Shown here piece after piece: positions 1 to 9,267 of a stretch of 64,000 nt of DNA. Each line of letters begins with the position of its first letter. Positions within the stretch are counted from its first letter, which is position 1. Under the pieces are notes generated by a model, which searched no databases, had not been told where the DNA came from, and was given only the letters and a program-made list of their open reading frames with translations. The translations under genes and the position numbers were made by a program. Source of the DNA: Haloplanus sp. (GTDB taxonomy: Archaea > Halobacteriota > Halobacteria > Halobacteriales > Haloferacaceae); the NCBI RefSeq assembly GCF_028275055.1, contig NZ_JAQCNJ010000071.1, positions 1 to 64,000 of the forward strand, written 5' to 3'.

Positions 1-1
1 C

Positions 2-475
2 GGGCTGGCGGTGTGTCTGGGCGACCGTGACGACGCCCTCGACCGGGCGCGGACGCTCCTCCAAACCCACAGAACGAACCTCTCGGAAGGACTGGAGCTA
101 GTGACATCGGAGGGCGTGACCGTCGAGGAGAATCTCCAATGGTTCGACGCGGGGACGAGAATCCGCGAAACCATCGTCGGCATCGTCGCCGGGATGGCGC
201 TCGGGACCGACGGGGTGCGGGCCGACAAGCCGATCGTCGCCTTCGCGTCGGTCGGAGACGAGAACGGCGAGAACGAGGCGGTGAAGGTGTCCTCGCGGGC
301 ACCTCACAGTCTCGTCCGGCGCGGGCTCGACCTCTCGGCGGTGATGCGGGAGGCCGCACGGTCGGTCGGGGGCGACGGTGGCGGCCACGACGTGGCCGCC
401 GGGGCGACCATTCCGGTGGGAACACGGGCGGCATTCGTCGAGGCGGCGAACGACCGCGTCGCCGACCAGTTGTAG
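2..475 (+). CDS. RecJ-like single-strand exonuclease, C-terminal part (5' truncated)
   Basis: The reading frame is open from base 2, so only the last 157 residues are seen and the start lies left of the window. The tail contains a glycine-rich GGGHDVAAGATIP motif (about bases 377-415), the hallmark of the DHHA1 substrate-binding domain of DHH-family phosphoesterases. The preceding stretch (IVGIVAGMAL, then PIVAFASVGDE and KVSSRAP) also fits the haloarchaeal RecJ-like exonucleases. Family members cut single-stranded nucleic acid 5' to 3' with a two-metal DHH site, which would be in the missing N-terminal half. The domain call is confident; the exact RecJ paralogue cannot be told from this fragment. 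Confidence 0.8.
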   Translation, partial: GLAVCLGDRDDALDRARTLLQTHRTNLSEGLELVTSEGVTVEENLQWFDAGTRIRETIVGIVAGMALGTDGVRADKPIVAFASVGDENGENEAVKVSSRAPHSLVRRGLDLSAVMREAARSVGGDGGGHDVAAGATIPVGTRAAFVEAANDRVADQL

Positions 476-759
476 GCCACCGCGTGTGGCGTGGCGCCCG
501 CCCCGGCATTCGGTGACTCTGCCGTGTCCGACGGAACGACCGGAACGGATCACTGGCGTAATCGAGAAACTGCCCGGCTGGACACCGGTGCCTCGATCCG
601 ACGGCGTCGCCGAGGTGTGCATCCGGAAGACCGAGGCGCCACCGGCAGGGATATCGCACACGAGGGCCCACCCCGACGAAACGACGGGTGGCGTCCGGAC
701 CCGTCCGACACCCGGGTCGGACCATCCCACTTTTGGCCGCGCCACGGAAACGTTCCCGT

Positions 760-1095
760 ATGGCCGACTTCGATCCGGAGAAGTTCGAGGACAAGTACGC
801 AAACTACTTCACCGAACTCCAGCGGGCCTACAAGAACGCCTTCGAGACCATGAACGAGCGGTTCGACTCGGAACTCGTCCACGCCATCGACCAGCAGGTA
901 CTCAACGAGTCCGAACCGTTCTACGAGGACGGCGGGTTCCGGATCGAACTCCCGGACGATCCGGCGGATCGGGTGACCGCCATCGTCGTCGACGACGGGA
1001 AGATCGAGGCGACGCTGGACCGGTACGTTGAGGAGATCGAAGGGGAACTTCGGAGCGTGTTCGGCCTCAACGATGGGGATGAACCAAAGGTCTAA
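760..1095 (+). CDS. conserved haloarchaeal small acidic protein (DUF5783-like)
   Basis: A 111-residue, very acidic soluble protein with no signal peptide or membrane segment. The ATG at 760 was chosen because an A/T-rich box (CACTTTTGG, about 728-736) sits near 27 nt upstream, fitting a leaderless transcript; an upstream in-frame ATG at 688 would add a basic, non-conserved stretch. The N-terminal block DPEKFEDKYANYFTELQRAYKNA is what I associate with the haloarchaeal DUF5783 family, whose function is unknown. It lies just ahead of the NifU-like gene on the same strand, 25 nt away. Confidence 0.75.
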   Translation: MADFDPEKFEDKYANYFTELQRAYKNAFETMNERFDSELVHAIDQQVLNESEPFYEDGGFRIELPDDPADRVTAIVVDDGKIEATLDRYVEEIEGELRSVFGLNDGDEPKV

Positions 1096-1120
1096 GCCTG
1101 TCGGAACGCAACCGTGGTGT

Positions 1121-1513
1121 ATGAGTACCGACGCTCAGGACGCCGACGACGCCGAGGACGAACTCCGCGAGCGCGTAACGAACTTCCTGCGCCGCAACTT
1201 CCCGCAGATCCAGATGCACGGCGGAAGCGCGGCAATCCAGCATATCGACATCGAGACCGGTGAGGTGAGCATCCAGCTCGGCGGCGCGTGTTCGGGCTGT
1301 GGCATCTCGCCGATGACGATTCAGGCGATCAAAAGCCGGATGGTCAAGGATATCCCCGAGATCACGAAGGTCCACGCCGACACAGGCATGGAGGGAATGG
1401 GCGGCGAAGGCGCCGAGGGCGGCCACGGCGGCGGCATGGAGCCGTCGTTCCCCGGCGAGACGACCGACGACGGGGCCGACGGCCGCGACGAGGGGCCGCA
1501 GGCCCCCTTCTGA
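1121..1513 (+). CDS. NifU C-terminal-domain iron-sulfur scaffold protein
   Basis: A 130-residue protein. Residues about 12-85 form a NifU C-terminal (Nfu) domain, with the cluster-binding pair C57-x2-C60 in the context GGACSGCGISPMT. Nfu proteins carry a [4Fe-4S] cluster between two subunits and pass it to apo-enzymes in the cytoplasm. The tail (from about residue 88) is rich in Gly, Met, Asp and Glu and looks disordered. The ATG at 1121 gives a compact Nfu start; the frame extends upstream but overlaps the previous gene. Likely clients in this window include two siroheme/[4Fe-4S] reductases, XPD and two ferredoxins, but that link is inference. Confidence 0.88.
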   Translation: MSTDAQDADDAEDELRERVTNFLRRNFPQIQMHGGSAAIQHIDIETGEVSIQLGGACSGCGISPMTIQAIKSRMVKDIPEITKVHADTGMEGMGGEGAEGGHGGGMEPSFPGETTDDGADGRDEGPQAPF

Positions 1514-1627
1514 TCGGCACGTCGTCCACGGGAGTCGTCTCCGGATTCCGTTCCGTTTTGTTTCGTCGTTGATCGGCGAGCGACCGCGCCGAGTAAGGTT
1601 TAATCCGGCCCCGGTCGTGTGCCGTCT

Positions 1628-2044
1628 ATGGACGCTCGTGAACTCGCCGTGAGTGCGGAGTATCTCGTCGCCGTCGAGGACGGCGACGACTGGCGCGGGG
1701 CGGTCGAGGGAGCCGCCGCCGCCGAGGGGGTCGCATCGGCGTGGTTCACCGGCACCGGGGTCGTCCGGGACGCCGACCTCTGGTGGTACGATCCCGAAAC
1801 CGGTGACCACCGATCCGTCCGGTTCGACGAACCGTTGACGGTCGCCGCCTGCGTCGGTGGAGTCTCGCGCCCGGACGGCGACCCGTTCGCGCGAGCACAC
1901 GCCGTTCTCTCGCGGCCGAGTGGGCAGGCGCTCGGCGGGTATCTCAACGCGGCGACGGCCGTCGAAGGGCGGATACACCTCCGTGCCTTCGCGGACGACG
2001 CACCGTTTACGATGACGACCGAGACGTTCCGACCCGGATCGTGA
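1628..2044 (+). CDS. PPC/DUF296-domain protein
   Basis: A 138-residue protein that is essentially one PPC (plants and prokaryotes conserved, DUF296) domain. It shows a central G-x-G strand (WFTGTGVVRD), then HAVLSRPSGQALGGYLNA, where the His and the GGYL turn match the family's metal-binding and trimer-forming motif. In plants the domain is joined to AT-hooks; archaeal stand-alone versions have no firmly established role. A TATA-like GTTTAAT at 1598-1604 lies 27 nt before the ATG at 1628, so that start was preferred to the GTG nine bases upstream. The stop overlaps the polymerase start (GTGA), which implies cotranscription with the PolD large subunit gene. Confidence 0.8.
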   Translation: MDARELAVSAEYLVAVEDGDDWRGAVEGAAAAEGVASAWFTGTGVVRDADLWWYDPETGDHRSVRFDEPLTVAACVGGVSRPDGDPFARAHAVLSRPSGQALGGYLNAATAVEGRIHLRAFADDAPFTMTTETFRPGS

Positions 2045-5000
2045 CGCCAGAGGACGAGCGGTATTTCGAGCGGATCGAACGCCGCCTCGACGAGGCGTTC
2101 GAACGGGCCGAACGCGCCAAATCTCGGGGCGATGACCCCCAGACAGAGGTCGAGATTCCGGTCGCCAGAGACATGGCCGACCGGGTCGAGAACATTCTCG
2201 GCATCGATGGCGTGGCCGAACGGGTCCGGGACCTCGACGGGCGGATGTCCCGCGAGGAGGCCGCGCTCGAACTGGTCACCGATTTCGTCGAGGGAACGGT
2301 CGGCGACTACGACACAAAGGCGGGCAAGATCGAAGGCGCGGTCCGGACGGCGGTTGCGCTCCTGACCGAGGGGGTCGTCGCCGCGCCGATCGAGGGGATC
2401 GACCGGGTCGAACTGTTGGAGAACGACGACGGAACCGAGTTTGTCAACGTCTACTACGCCGGGCCGATCCGGTCGGCCGGCGGGACCGCACAGGCGTTGT
2501 CGGTCCTCGTCGCGGACTACGCTCGGTCGCTGCTCGACATCGAGGAGTTCAAGCCACGCGAGAAGGAGGTCGAACGCTACGCGGAGGAGGTGGGCCTCTA
2601 CGACTCCGAAACCGGACTCCAGTACACGCCAAAGGACAAGGAAACGAAGTTCATCGCCAAACACACCCCGATCATGCTGGACGGCGAGGCGACGGGCGAC
2701 GAGGAGGTGTCCGGCTTCCGGGATCTGGAACGGATCGACACCAATGCCGCGCGGGGGGGAATGTGTCTCGTTCTCGCGGAGGGGATTGCGCTAAAGGCAC
2801 CGAAGATCCAGCGCTACACCCGCGATCTGGCGGCGGTCGAGTGGCCGTGGCTCCAGGATCTCATCGACGGGACGGTCGGCGCGTCGGACCAAGCGGCCGA
2901 CGACGCCGCCGACACCACCGGCGACGAGGCGGGCGCGGAGGCGACCGGAGACGCGGACGGAACCGACGCGGACCCGGCATCGACGGGCCCACCGCGGGTC
3001 GACTCCTCGGAGAAATATCTTCGCGACCTGATCGCCGGGCGCCCGGTGTTCGGTCACCCCTCGGAGCCTGGGGGCTTTCGCCTTCGGTACGGCCGCGCCC
3101 GGAACCACGGCTTCGCGACGGCGGGCGTCCACCCGGCGACGATGCATCTCGTCGACGACTTTCTCGCGCCCGGGACACAGATCAAAACCGAGCGCCCGGG
3201 AAAGGCGGCGGGGGTCGTCCCCGTCGACACCATCGAGGGGCCGACCGTCCGTCTGGCGAACGGCGAGGTGCGGCGGATCGACGACCCCGACGAAGCGCTT
3301 GCCGTCCGCAACGGCGTCGAGGAGATTCTCGACCTCGGCGAGTATCTCGTCAACTACGGCGAGTTCGTCGAGAACAACCACCCGCTCGCGCCCGCCTCCT
3401 ACACCGTCGAGTGGTGGGTGAAGGAGTTCGAGGACAGCGGTGCGGACGTACGGGCGCTCCGGGACGACCCGCGGGTCGACCTCTCGGAGCCGACGCCGGC
3501 GGCGGCGCTCCGGTGGGCGACGGGTTTCGACTGCCCGCTGCATCCGGCGTACACCTACCTCTGGCACGACGTGAGCGTCGACGAGTTCGAGACGCTTGCA
3601 GCGGCGGTCGCCGCGGGCGAGGTGGTCGCGACCCGAGACGCCACCGGTCCGGACCCGGCACTGTCGGGCGACGGTGGGGTACAGTCGGTGCCCCCGGGAA
3701 ACGGCGATCCGACCGCGGACAGGTTGGTCATCGACGACTCGGTCGGACGGATCCTCGAACGCTTGCTCGTCGAACACGTCGCCGACGACGGCCGGATCCG
3801 AATCCCGGAGTGGCGGCCACTCGCCCGATCGCTCGGCGTGACGACGGCGTTGGAGCGTGAGTGGTCGACCGACGACCTGCCGGCAGTCGCCCGCGAGTAC
3901 GACGGCGGCGAGAACGCGGTCCGTGCCGTCGAGGCGGTTGCTCCCTTCACGGTCAGAGAACGTGCGCCGACCCGTATCGGCAACCGGATGGGCCGCCCCG
4001 AAAAATCCGAGAGCCGCGACCTCTCGCCGGCGGTACACACGCTGTTTCCCATCGGCGAGGCCGGCGGGAGTCAGCGTGATGTGGGTGGCGCGGCGACCGC
4101 CCGGACCGACGAAGGGCGGGGCGTGGTGTCCACCGAGGTGGGTCGCCGGATGTGTGACGACTGTGGGAGAGAGACCTACCGGGCGCGTTGTCCGGACTGT
4201 GACGCGCATACCGAACCGGTGTATGAGTGTGGCTCGTGTGAACGGATCGTCGACCCCGACGAGTCGGGGCGGGTCCACTGCGGGCGCTGTGATCGGGACG
4301 TGACGAGCGCGGAGCGTCGGCCCCTCGATGTCGGGGAGCGATACCGGGAGGCGCTTGCGGCGGTCGGCGAACGGGAGGCGGCGTTCGACATCCTGAAAGG
4401 CGTGAAGGGGCTCACCTCCGCGAACAAGACCCCGGAACCCATCGAAAAAGGGATTCTCCGCGCCAAACACGGCGTGAGCGCGTTTAAAGACGGTACCGTC
4501 CGGTACGACATGACGGACCTGCCGGTGACCGCAGTGCGGCCCGAGGAACTCGACGTGACCGCCGCTGACCTCCAAGGCCTCGGCTACGAGACGGACATCG
4601 ACGGCGAACCGCTCCAGTTCGACGACCAACTGGTCGAACTGAAGGTGCAGGACGTCGTTCTCTCGGACGGGGCGGCCGACCACCTGCTCCGAACCGCCGG
4701 CTTCGTCGACGACCTGCTCACCGACTTCTACGACCTCCCGGCGTTCTACGAGGTCGAAAAGCGGTCGGAGTTGGTGGGCGAACTCGTCTTCGGGATGGCG
4801 CCACACACCTCCGCCGCGGTGGTCGGTCGCGTCGTCGGGTTCACCTCGGCGTCGGTGGGCTACGCACATCCGTATTTCCACGCGGCGAAGCGGCGGAACT
4901 GCTTCCATCCGGAGACGAAGGTGTGGTTCCGGGACGAGGATGGCGGGTGGAACCACGAGCGGATCGAACGGTTGGTCGAGGATCGGCTCGACGATCCAGA

Positions 5001-7161
5001 AGTCGATGATTTCGGGACGCTCGTGGAGAAACTCGATGGATCGGTTCGAGTCCCGTCATTGACTGAAGACGGGAAAATCGTCGCTAAACCCGTCGATGCC
5101 GTCTCGAAGCATCCATCACCCGATCACCTCGTCTCACTCACAACGCGGGGTGGCCGCGAAATAACGGTTACCCCGGATCACGACGTCCACGTCTTCGACG
5201 GGGACGGAGCAGTCGCCAAACGAGCCAGCGAACTCACGACCGTAGACGCGCTGGTGACGCCGACACAGGTAGACGTACCCGGGTCAATGCCTCGGTTCGA
5301 CCTCTTGGAGAAGTTCGTGGCGATCGACGAGGTTCCGACTGACTCGCTCATGGTGAAGGGGATCGGCAGAGATCAGCTCTACGACCTCTTCAGAGAAGCA
5401 CTGGAGGACGACCACGAGGGCGAGTTCTATCCGTTACAGAGTACAGCCGAGTTCCTCGGATTGACGAAGAAAGCGCTGAGCAACTACGTCTACCGGGAAA
5501 GTATCCCAGCGTCCCTGCTCGTCGAGGTATTCGGCTCACCGACCGCTGTCGTTGAACGCGTCCCCGACGATGTGACGCTCGCGATGAAGCGGGATCGAGT
5601 CGAGATCACCCGTTTCGTCGACATCGACGAGGAGTGTGCGACGCTCTTGGGGTACTACGCGGCAGAAGGGTTCGTCCGCGATCAACAAACGTCCAAAGGA
5701 GTGGGCCACCAGACGACCATTTCGGGGATCGAACCCGAGGCGCGAGAGTTCTTCATCGAGGCGTTCGAGTCGGCGTTCGGCGTCGAGGCATACAGGGAAA
5801 ACGACGTGAAAGTAACCGTCTCGGGGAGGTTGCCACGACTGTTCTTCGAGACGGTGCTCGACTGTGGAGTCGGGGCCGGAAACAAACGGGTTCCGCCGTG
5901 TATCTTTGACGCGCCGGACGACGTCGTCACCGCGTATCTCGGCGGCTACTTCAGTGGGGACGGAACTGTCGACAAGAGTCGGCTCGAAGTGTCGGCGACG
6001 ATCATCAGTCGGGAATTGAAAGAAGACCTGCTCGCGTTGCTCACGCGGATCGGCGTTGCGGCCCGAGTCGATACGACCGATCCCGTCTCGCTCGCCAAGC
6101 AGTTCCCCGACTTCTCCGACGTTGACTGCGAGCCGATGTCCCCAAAAGCCTACGTCCTTCACATCACCTCCGAAGATGCGAACCGATTCGCGGAAACCGT
6201 TGACCTCCACCTCTCACGAAAACGGGAACGACTGGAGGCACGAATCGAGGAGATCGAACCGAGAAGCAGACGCGTCTTCGACGGCGGTAGTGGAGAGTAT
6301 CTCGTCGACGAGATCGTCGATGTCTCGTATGTCGAATCCGATGTCGACCACACGTACTGTCTCACCGTCGCGGACACGCATTCGCTGATAGCGAACGACA
6401 CGTCGCAAAAACAGTGCGACGGCGACGAAGACTGCGTCATGCTCCTCATGGACGGCCTCCTCAACTTCAGTCAGGAGTTCCTTCCCGACCAGAGGGGGGG
6501 CAGAATGGACGCCCCTCTCGTCATGTCCTCCCGGATCGATCCGACCGAAATCGACGACGAGGCACACAACATGGACGTGGTGCGGGAGTACCCCCGGGAG
6601 TTCTACGAGGCGACCAGGGAAATGGCAGATCCCGAGGACATCGACGTCGAGATCGCGGCGGCGTCGTTGGGGACCGAGTCGGAGTACCGCGGCTTCGACC
6701 ACACCCACGACACCGCCGACATCGCGCTGGGACCGGACCTCTCGGCGTACAAGACGCTGGGGTCGATGATGGAGAAGATGGACGCCCAACTCGAACTGGC
6801 CCGGAACCTACGGGCCGTCGACGAGACGGACGTTGCCGAACGGGTCATCGAGTACCACTTTCTCCCGGATCTGATCGGCAATCTCCGGGCCTTCTCCCGA
6901 CAGGAAACCCGGTGTCTGGACTGTGGCAAGACGTACCGCCGCGTCCCGCTCTCGGGCGACTGCCGGGAGTGTGGGGGGCGGGTGAACCTCACCGTCCACG
7001 AGGGATCGGTGAACAAGTACATGGACACCGCCATCGAGGTGGCCGAGGAGTTCGGCTGTCGGCCGTACACGAAACAACGGTTGGAGGTGCTCGAAAAGAG
7101 TCTAGAGAGCGTCTTCCAGAACGACCGGAACAAACCCTCGCGGCTCGACGATTTCATGTGA
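2041..7161 (+). CDS. polC: DNA polymerase D large subunit DP2, interrupted by an intein
   Basis: A 1706-residue precursor; about 1201 residues remain once the 505-residue intein (954-1458) is removed, normal for DP2. PolD is the archaeal replicative polymerase; DP2 carries the polymerase site and pairs with the small proofreading subunit DP1. Seen here: the DP2 N-terminal domain (YYAGPIRSAGGTAQAL), a zinc-binding stretch at about residues 704-750 (CDDCG, CPDC, CGSC, CGRC), the active-site motif RRN/CDGDEDC that reforms after splicing, and a C-terminal zinc finger at about 1625-1646 (CLDCG, CRECG). An Asp/Ala/Thr-rich insert lies at about residues 280-320, typical of haloarchaeal surface loops. 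It starts with GTG overlapping the PPC-gene stop. Confidence 0.97.
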   Translation: MTPEDERYFERIERRLDEAFERAERAKSRGDDPQTEVEIPVARDMADRVENILGIDGVAERVRDLDGRMSREEAALELVTDFVEGTVGDYDTKAGKIEGAVRTAVALLTEGVVAAPIEGIDRVELLENDDGTEFVNVYYAGPIRSAGGTAQALSVLVADYARSLLDIEEFKPREKEVERYAEEVGLYDSETGLQYTPKDKETKFIAKHTPIMLDGEATGDEEVSGFRDLERIDTNAARGGMCLVLAEGIALKAPKIQRYTRDLAAVEWPWLQDLIDGTVGASDQAADDAADTTGDEAGAEATGDADGTDADPASTGPPRVDSSEKYLRDLIAGRPVFGHPSEPGGFRLRYGRARNHGFATAGVHPATMHLVDDFLAPGTQIKTERPGKAAGVVPVDTIEGPTVRLANGEVRRIDDPDEALAVRNGVEEILDLGEYLVNYGEFVENNHPLAPASYTVEWWVKEFEDSGADVRALRDDPRVDLSEPTPAAALRWATGFDCPLHPAYTYLWHDVSVDEFETLAAAVAAGEVVATRDATGPDPALSGDGGVQSVPPGNGDPTADRLVIDDSVGRILERLLVEHVADDGRIRIPEWRPLARSLGVTTALEREWSTDDLPAVAREYDGGENAVRAVEAVAPFTVRERAPTRIGNRMGRPEKSESRDLSPAVHTLFPIGEAGGSQRDVGGAATARTDEGRGVVSTEVGRRMCDDCGRETYRARCPDCDAHTEPVYECGSCERIVDPDESGRVHCGRCDRDVTSAERRPLDVGERYREALAAVGEREAAFDILKGVKGLTSANKTPEPIEKGILRAKHGVSAFKDGTVRYDMTDLPVTAVRPEELDVTAADLQGLGYETDIDGEPLQFDDQLVELKVQDVVLSDGAADHLLRTAGFVDDLLTDFYDLPAFYEVEKRSELVGELVFGMAPHTSAAVVGRVVGFTSASVGYAHPYFHAAKRRNCFHPETKVWFRDEDGGWNHERIERLVEDRLDDPEVDDFGTLVEKLDGSVRVPSLTEDGKIVAKPVDAVSKHPSPDHLVSLTTRGGREITVTPDHDVHVFDGDGAVAKRASELTTVDALVTPTQVDVPGSMPRFDLLEKFVAIDEVPTDSLMVKGIGRDQLYDLFREALEDDHEGEFYPLQSTAEFLGLTKKALSNYVYRESIPASLLVEVFGSPTAVVERVPDDVTLAMKRDRVEITRFVDIDEECATLLGYYAAEGFVRDQQTSKGVGHQTTISGIEPEAREFFIEAFESAFGVEAYRENDVKVTVSGRLPRLFFETVLDCGVGAGNKRVPPCIFDAPDDVVTAYLGGYFSGDGTVDKSRLEVSATIISRELKEDLLALLTRIGVAARVDTTDPVSLAKQFPDFSDVDCEPMSPKAYVLHITSEDANRFAETVDLHLSRKRERLEARIEEIEPRSRRVFDGGSGEYLVDEIVDVSYVESDVDHTYCLTVADTHSLIANDTSQKQCDGDEDCVMLLMDGLLNFSQEFLPDQRGGRMDAPLVMSSRIDPTEIDDEAHNMDVVREYPREFYEATREMADPEDIDVEIAAASLGTESEYRGFDHTHDTADIALGPDLSAYKTLGSMMEKMDAQLELARNLRAVDETDVAERVIEYHFLPDLIGNLRAFSRQETRCLDCGKTYRRVPLSGDCRECGGRVNLTVHEGSVNKYMDTAIEVAEEFGCRPYTKQRLEVLEKSLESVFQNDRNKPSRLDDFM
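4900..6414 (+). other. Intein with LAGLIDADG homing endonuclease inside DP2
   Basis: A 505-residue in-frame insertion, residues 954-1458 of the precursor. It starts with Cys (CFHPETKVWF) directly after host RRN and ends ...HSLIANDTSQKQ before host CDGDEDC. A block B-like motif (TVTPDHDVHVFDG) and a block F-like motif (HTYCLTVADTHSLIAND) mark the splicing domain. Two dodecapeptides, LLGYYAAEG and YLGGYFSGDG, keep an acidic residue, so the endonuclease may be active. The last intein residue is Gln and the one before is Lys, instead of the usual His-Asn; a C-terminal Gln is known from archaeal Pol II inteins. The segment is visibly less GC-rich than its host, consistent with horizontal entry. 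Confidence 0.95.
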
Positions 7162-7248
7162 CGGATCGACCGAACCGGTCGGCGCCGCCACGCTTCAACC
7201 GAACCACAACGGCGTTCGAGCGCCAAGCACGCCGACCGCCACTCGTCG

Positions 7249-7542
7249 CTACTCCGTTGTCGCCGGCGCGTCGGTCAGTTCTGCCTCGACGGCGTCGACG
7301 GCACCCCCGAGTTCGTCGTGTCGTGTCGTTCCCGCACTCTGACAGCCCGAGACACGGTTGATACGGACGGCTGCGGGGCCGACGAGGTCCGGACACACGG
7401 TTAGTTTGGCGTCGATGCAGATGCCGTTATCGCCCGGGAGGCGGTACTGGACGACGCTGCCGTCGTCGTGGCGCTCCCACGCACCGGGTGGAGACGGGAG
7501 CGCCGATTCGAGACGCGAGATGGGGACTGGATCTGCCGACAC
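7249..7542 (-). CDS. unknown 97-residue haloarchaeal protein
   Basis: I do not recognise this protein. From a GTG at 7542 it reads 97 residues, with moderate acidity and a folded-looking core (WERHDDGSVVQYRLPGDNGICIDAKLTVCPDLVGPAAVRINRVSGCQ) holding three Cys. Upstream, the same frame continues as an Arg/Pro-rich stretch to 7743 that looks non-coding, so the short form is preferred. A weak TATA-like TTCATACG lies about 28-35 nt before the GTG. It is convergent with the polymerase gene and divergent from the MFS transporter. The acidic C-terminus (DELGGAVDAVEAELTDA) supports real coding on this strand. Confidence 0.6.
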   Translation of the reverse strand: MSADPVPISRLESALPSPPGAWERHDDGSVVQYRLPGDNGICIDAKLTVCPDLVGPAAVRINRVSGCQSAGTTRHDELGGAVDAVEAELTDAPATTE

Positions 7543-7670
7543 ACACGGCGTTGGGGCCGCTCGCGTATGAAGGTGACCACAGGGTGCCGACGGGCGGGTG
7601 GTTGCACGGTGTAGCGGCCGGCGGAGGGTAAGCGAGGCGCATAATTTTCTCCCGTTCGAACGATCCGTCG

Positions 7671-8963
7671 ATGGTTCCCGATCCGAACCTGGACTCGCGG
7701 GTGTTGACCCTGGCGCTGGCCCGGATGGTAGACGCGGTCGCAAACTCGTTTCTGGTTGTCGTTCTGCCGCTGTACATCGGTCGGATCGTCGCGCTGCCCG
7801 GGTACGTCGGGGGGGTCGTCGCCGTTGGGCCTGTCTCCTTCCGGCTGACCGAGGCGTTGTTGATCGGCGTTGTGCTCTCGTTGTTTGGGTTTCTGAACAG
7901 CCTCGGACAACCGTTCACCGGGCGGCTCTCGGATCGGACCGGGAAACGGAAGATCTATCTGCTGTTCGGGCTGGCGCTCGTCGCCGTTGGCAGCCTCGGC
8001 TTTCTCGTCTTGGCCGACTACGTCTCGGTGCTCGCGTTGCGGGCGTTACAGGGCATCGGCGCGGCGTTCACCGTGCCGATGACCGTCGCTCTTGTCAACG
8101 AGTACTCCGCCGAAGGCGAGCGTGGGGGAAACTTCGGACTGTTCAACACGTTTCGCCTGCTCGGGTTCGGCACCGGACCGGTCGTCGCTGGGGTTGTCGT
8201 CGAGTTCGGCCCGTACGACCTCCGTGGCGTCGTCATCTCCGGGTTCGACGCGGCCTTTTTGATCGCGGTTGTGGCGGCGGCGGTCAGTTTCGTGCTCGTC
8301 ACCGCCCTCATCGGCGACCCCGACGAGACCACGGCACAGGCCGGCGAGGACCTATCCGTGCGGGTGTGGAACCGCGACGGATCGGGGCTTGACTCGGTGT
8401 TTGCACTCGCGCTCACCACGGTCGTGATGGCGATGAGTTTCGCTATCTTCGCCCCGCTTGCCAACACGATCAATCAACGACTCGGGCAAGGCGACCTGAT
8501 ATTCTCGTTGCAGTTCGGCGCCGCGGTTCTGGCGAACGTGCTCTTTCAGTTGCCGGTCGGCCGACTCAGCGACCGCTTTGGCCGCCGGCCGTTCCTGATC
8601 GGCGGGTTCGTTCTCCTGCTTCCCGCGACGCTGTTTCAAGGGTTCGTTGCCTCCTCGCTGGCGATGGGGGTGTTGCGATTCGTACAGGGAGCCTCCGTCG
8701 CCGCCGTTTTCGCTCCGTCGCTGGCGCTGGCCGGGGAACTCGCCGACGAGGGCCAGTCGGGCTCCACGCTTTCGCTGCTGACGATGGGGTTCGGCCTCGG
8801 CATCGCTTTCGGAACGCTCCTGTCCGGCGTTTTGGTCGGCTTCGGCTTCGCGGTCCCCTTCGTCGTTGCGACCGGCGGCGGGGCGGTCGGGTTGGTGTTG
8901 GTCTACACACAGGTGCGCGAACCGACGGCCAACCCGCCTTTAACCCCCGCGGCGACGGACTGA
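7671..8963 (+). CDS. MFS transporter
   Basis: A 430-residue integral membrane protein with about twelve predicted helices in two halves joined by a hydrophilic loop (residues about 215-240). The MFS signature occurs twice, after helix 2 of each half: GRLSDRTGKRK (about residue 84) and GRLSDRFGRRP (about 302). Such carriers move small solutes or drugs using an ion gradient; nothing here identifies the substrate. A TATA-like CATAATTTT (7640-7647) lies 28 nt before the ATG, so it is probably a monocistronic leaderless transcript. It is divergent from the 97-residue gene and convergent with the epimerase. Confidence 0.9.
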   Translation: MVPDPNLDSRVLTLALARMVDAVANSFLVVVLPLYIGRIVALPGYVGGVVAVGPVSFRLTEALLIGVVLSLFGFLNSLGQPFTGRLSDRTGKRKIYLLFGLALVAVGSLGFLVLADYVSVLALRALQGIGAAFTVPMTVALVNEYSAEGERGGNFGLFNTFRLLGFGTGPVVAGVVVEFGPYDLRGVVISGFDAAFLIAVVAAAVSFVLVTALIGDPDETTAQAGEDLSVRVWNRDGSGLDSVFALALTTVVMAMSFAIFAPLANTINQRLGQGDLIFSLQFGAAVLANVLFQLPVGRLSDRFGRRPFLIGGFVLLLPATLFQGFVASSLAMGVLRFVQGASVAAVFAPSLALAGELADEGQSGSTLSLLTMGFGLGIAFGTLLSGVLVGFGFAVPFVVATGGGAVGLVLVYTQVREPTANPPLTPAATD

Positions 8964-9267
8964 GCGCGGCCGAGTGGAGACTGGCCGCCGCCGGAAATTT
9001 CGGCCTCGTTCGCGATGAACCGCGTCCCTGCGGGTGGCTCCCGTTCCTCCGGCGTGGGACGTGACCGAGCCACGGGCCGGGCTTTTCGGCGGAGCGTTAC
9101 CGCGGGGTCGTCCGGTCGGATCCGGTGGTGCTGTCACCTCGCCCCACCGAGCGCCACGTTCTCTGACCGAGCATGAGTGTCGGCGCGGGCGACGGCTCCC
9201 GTCGTCGATCGGGGCCGAGAACGGGAATGGGGGAGACACCCATGCTCCGGTCGTCACGCCCGAGTCC
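8964..9267. other. intergenic region between convergent genes
   Basis: About 300 bases between the 3' ends of the MFS transporter and the epimerase. Open frames here are Arg/Pro/Gly-rich and lack the acidic composition of genuine genes in this window. I see no tRNA, promoter or strong hairpin; it presumably holds the two transcription ends. Confidence 0.5.

Noticed and set aside
2791-4956. 721-codon minus-strand frame across the polymerase gene
   Set aside because: Arg/Val-rich antisense shadow of the PolD coding sequence, with no recognisable domains.
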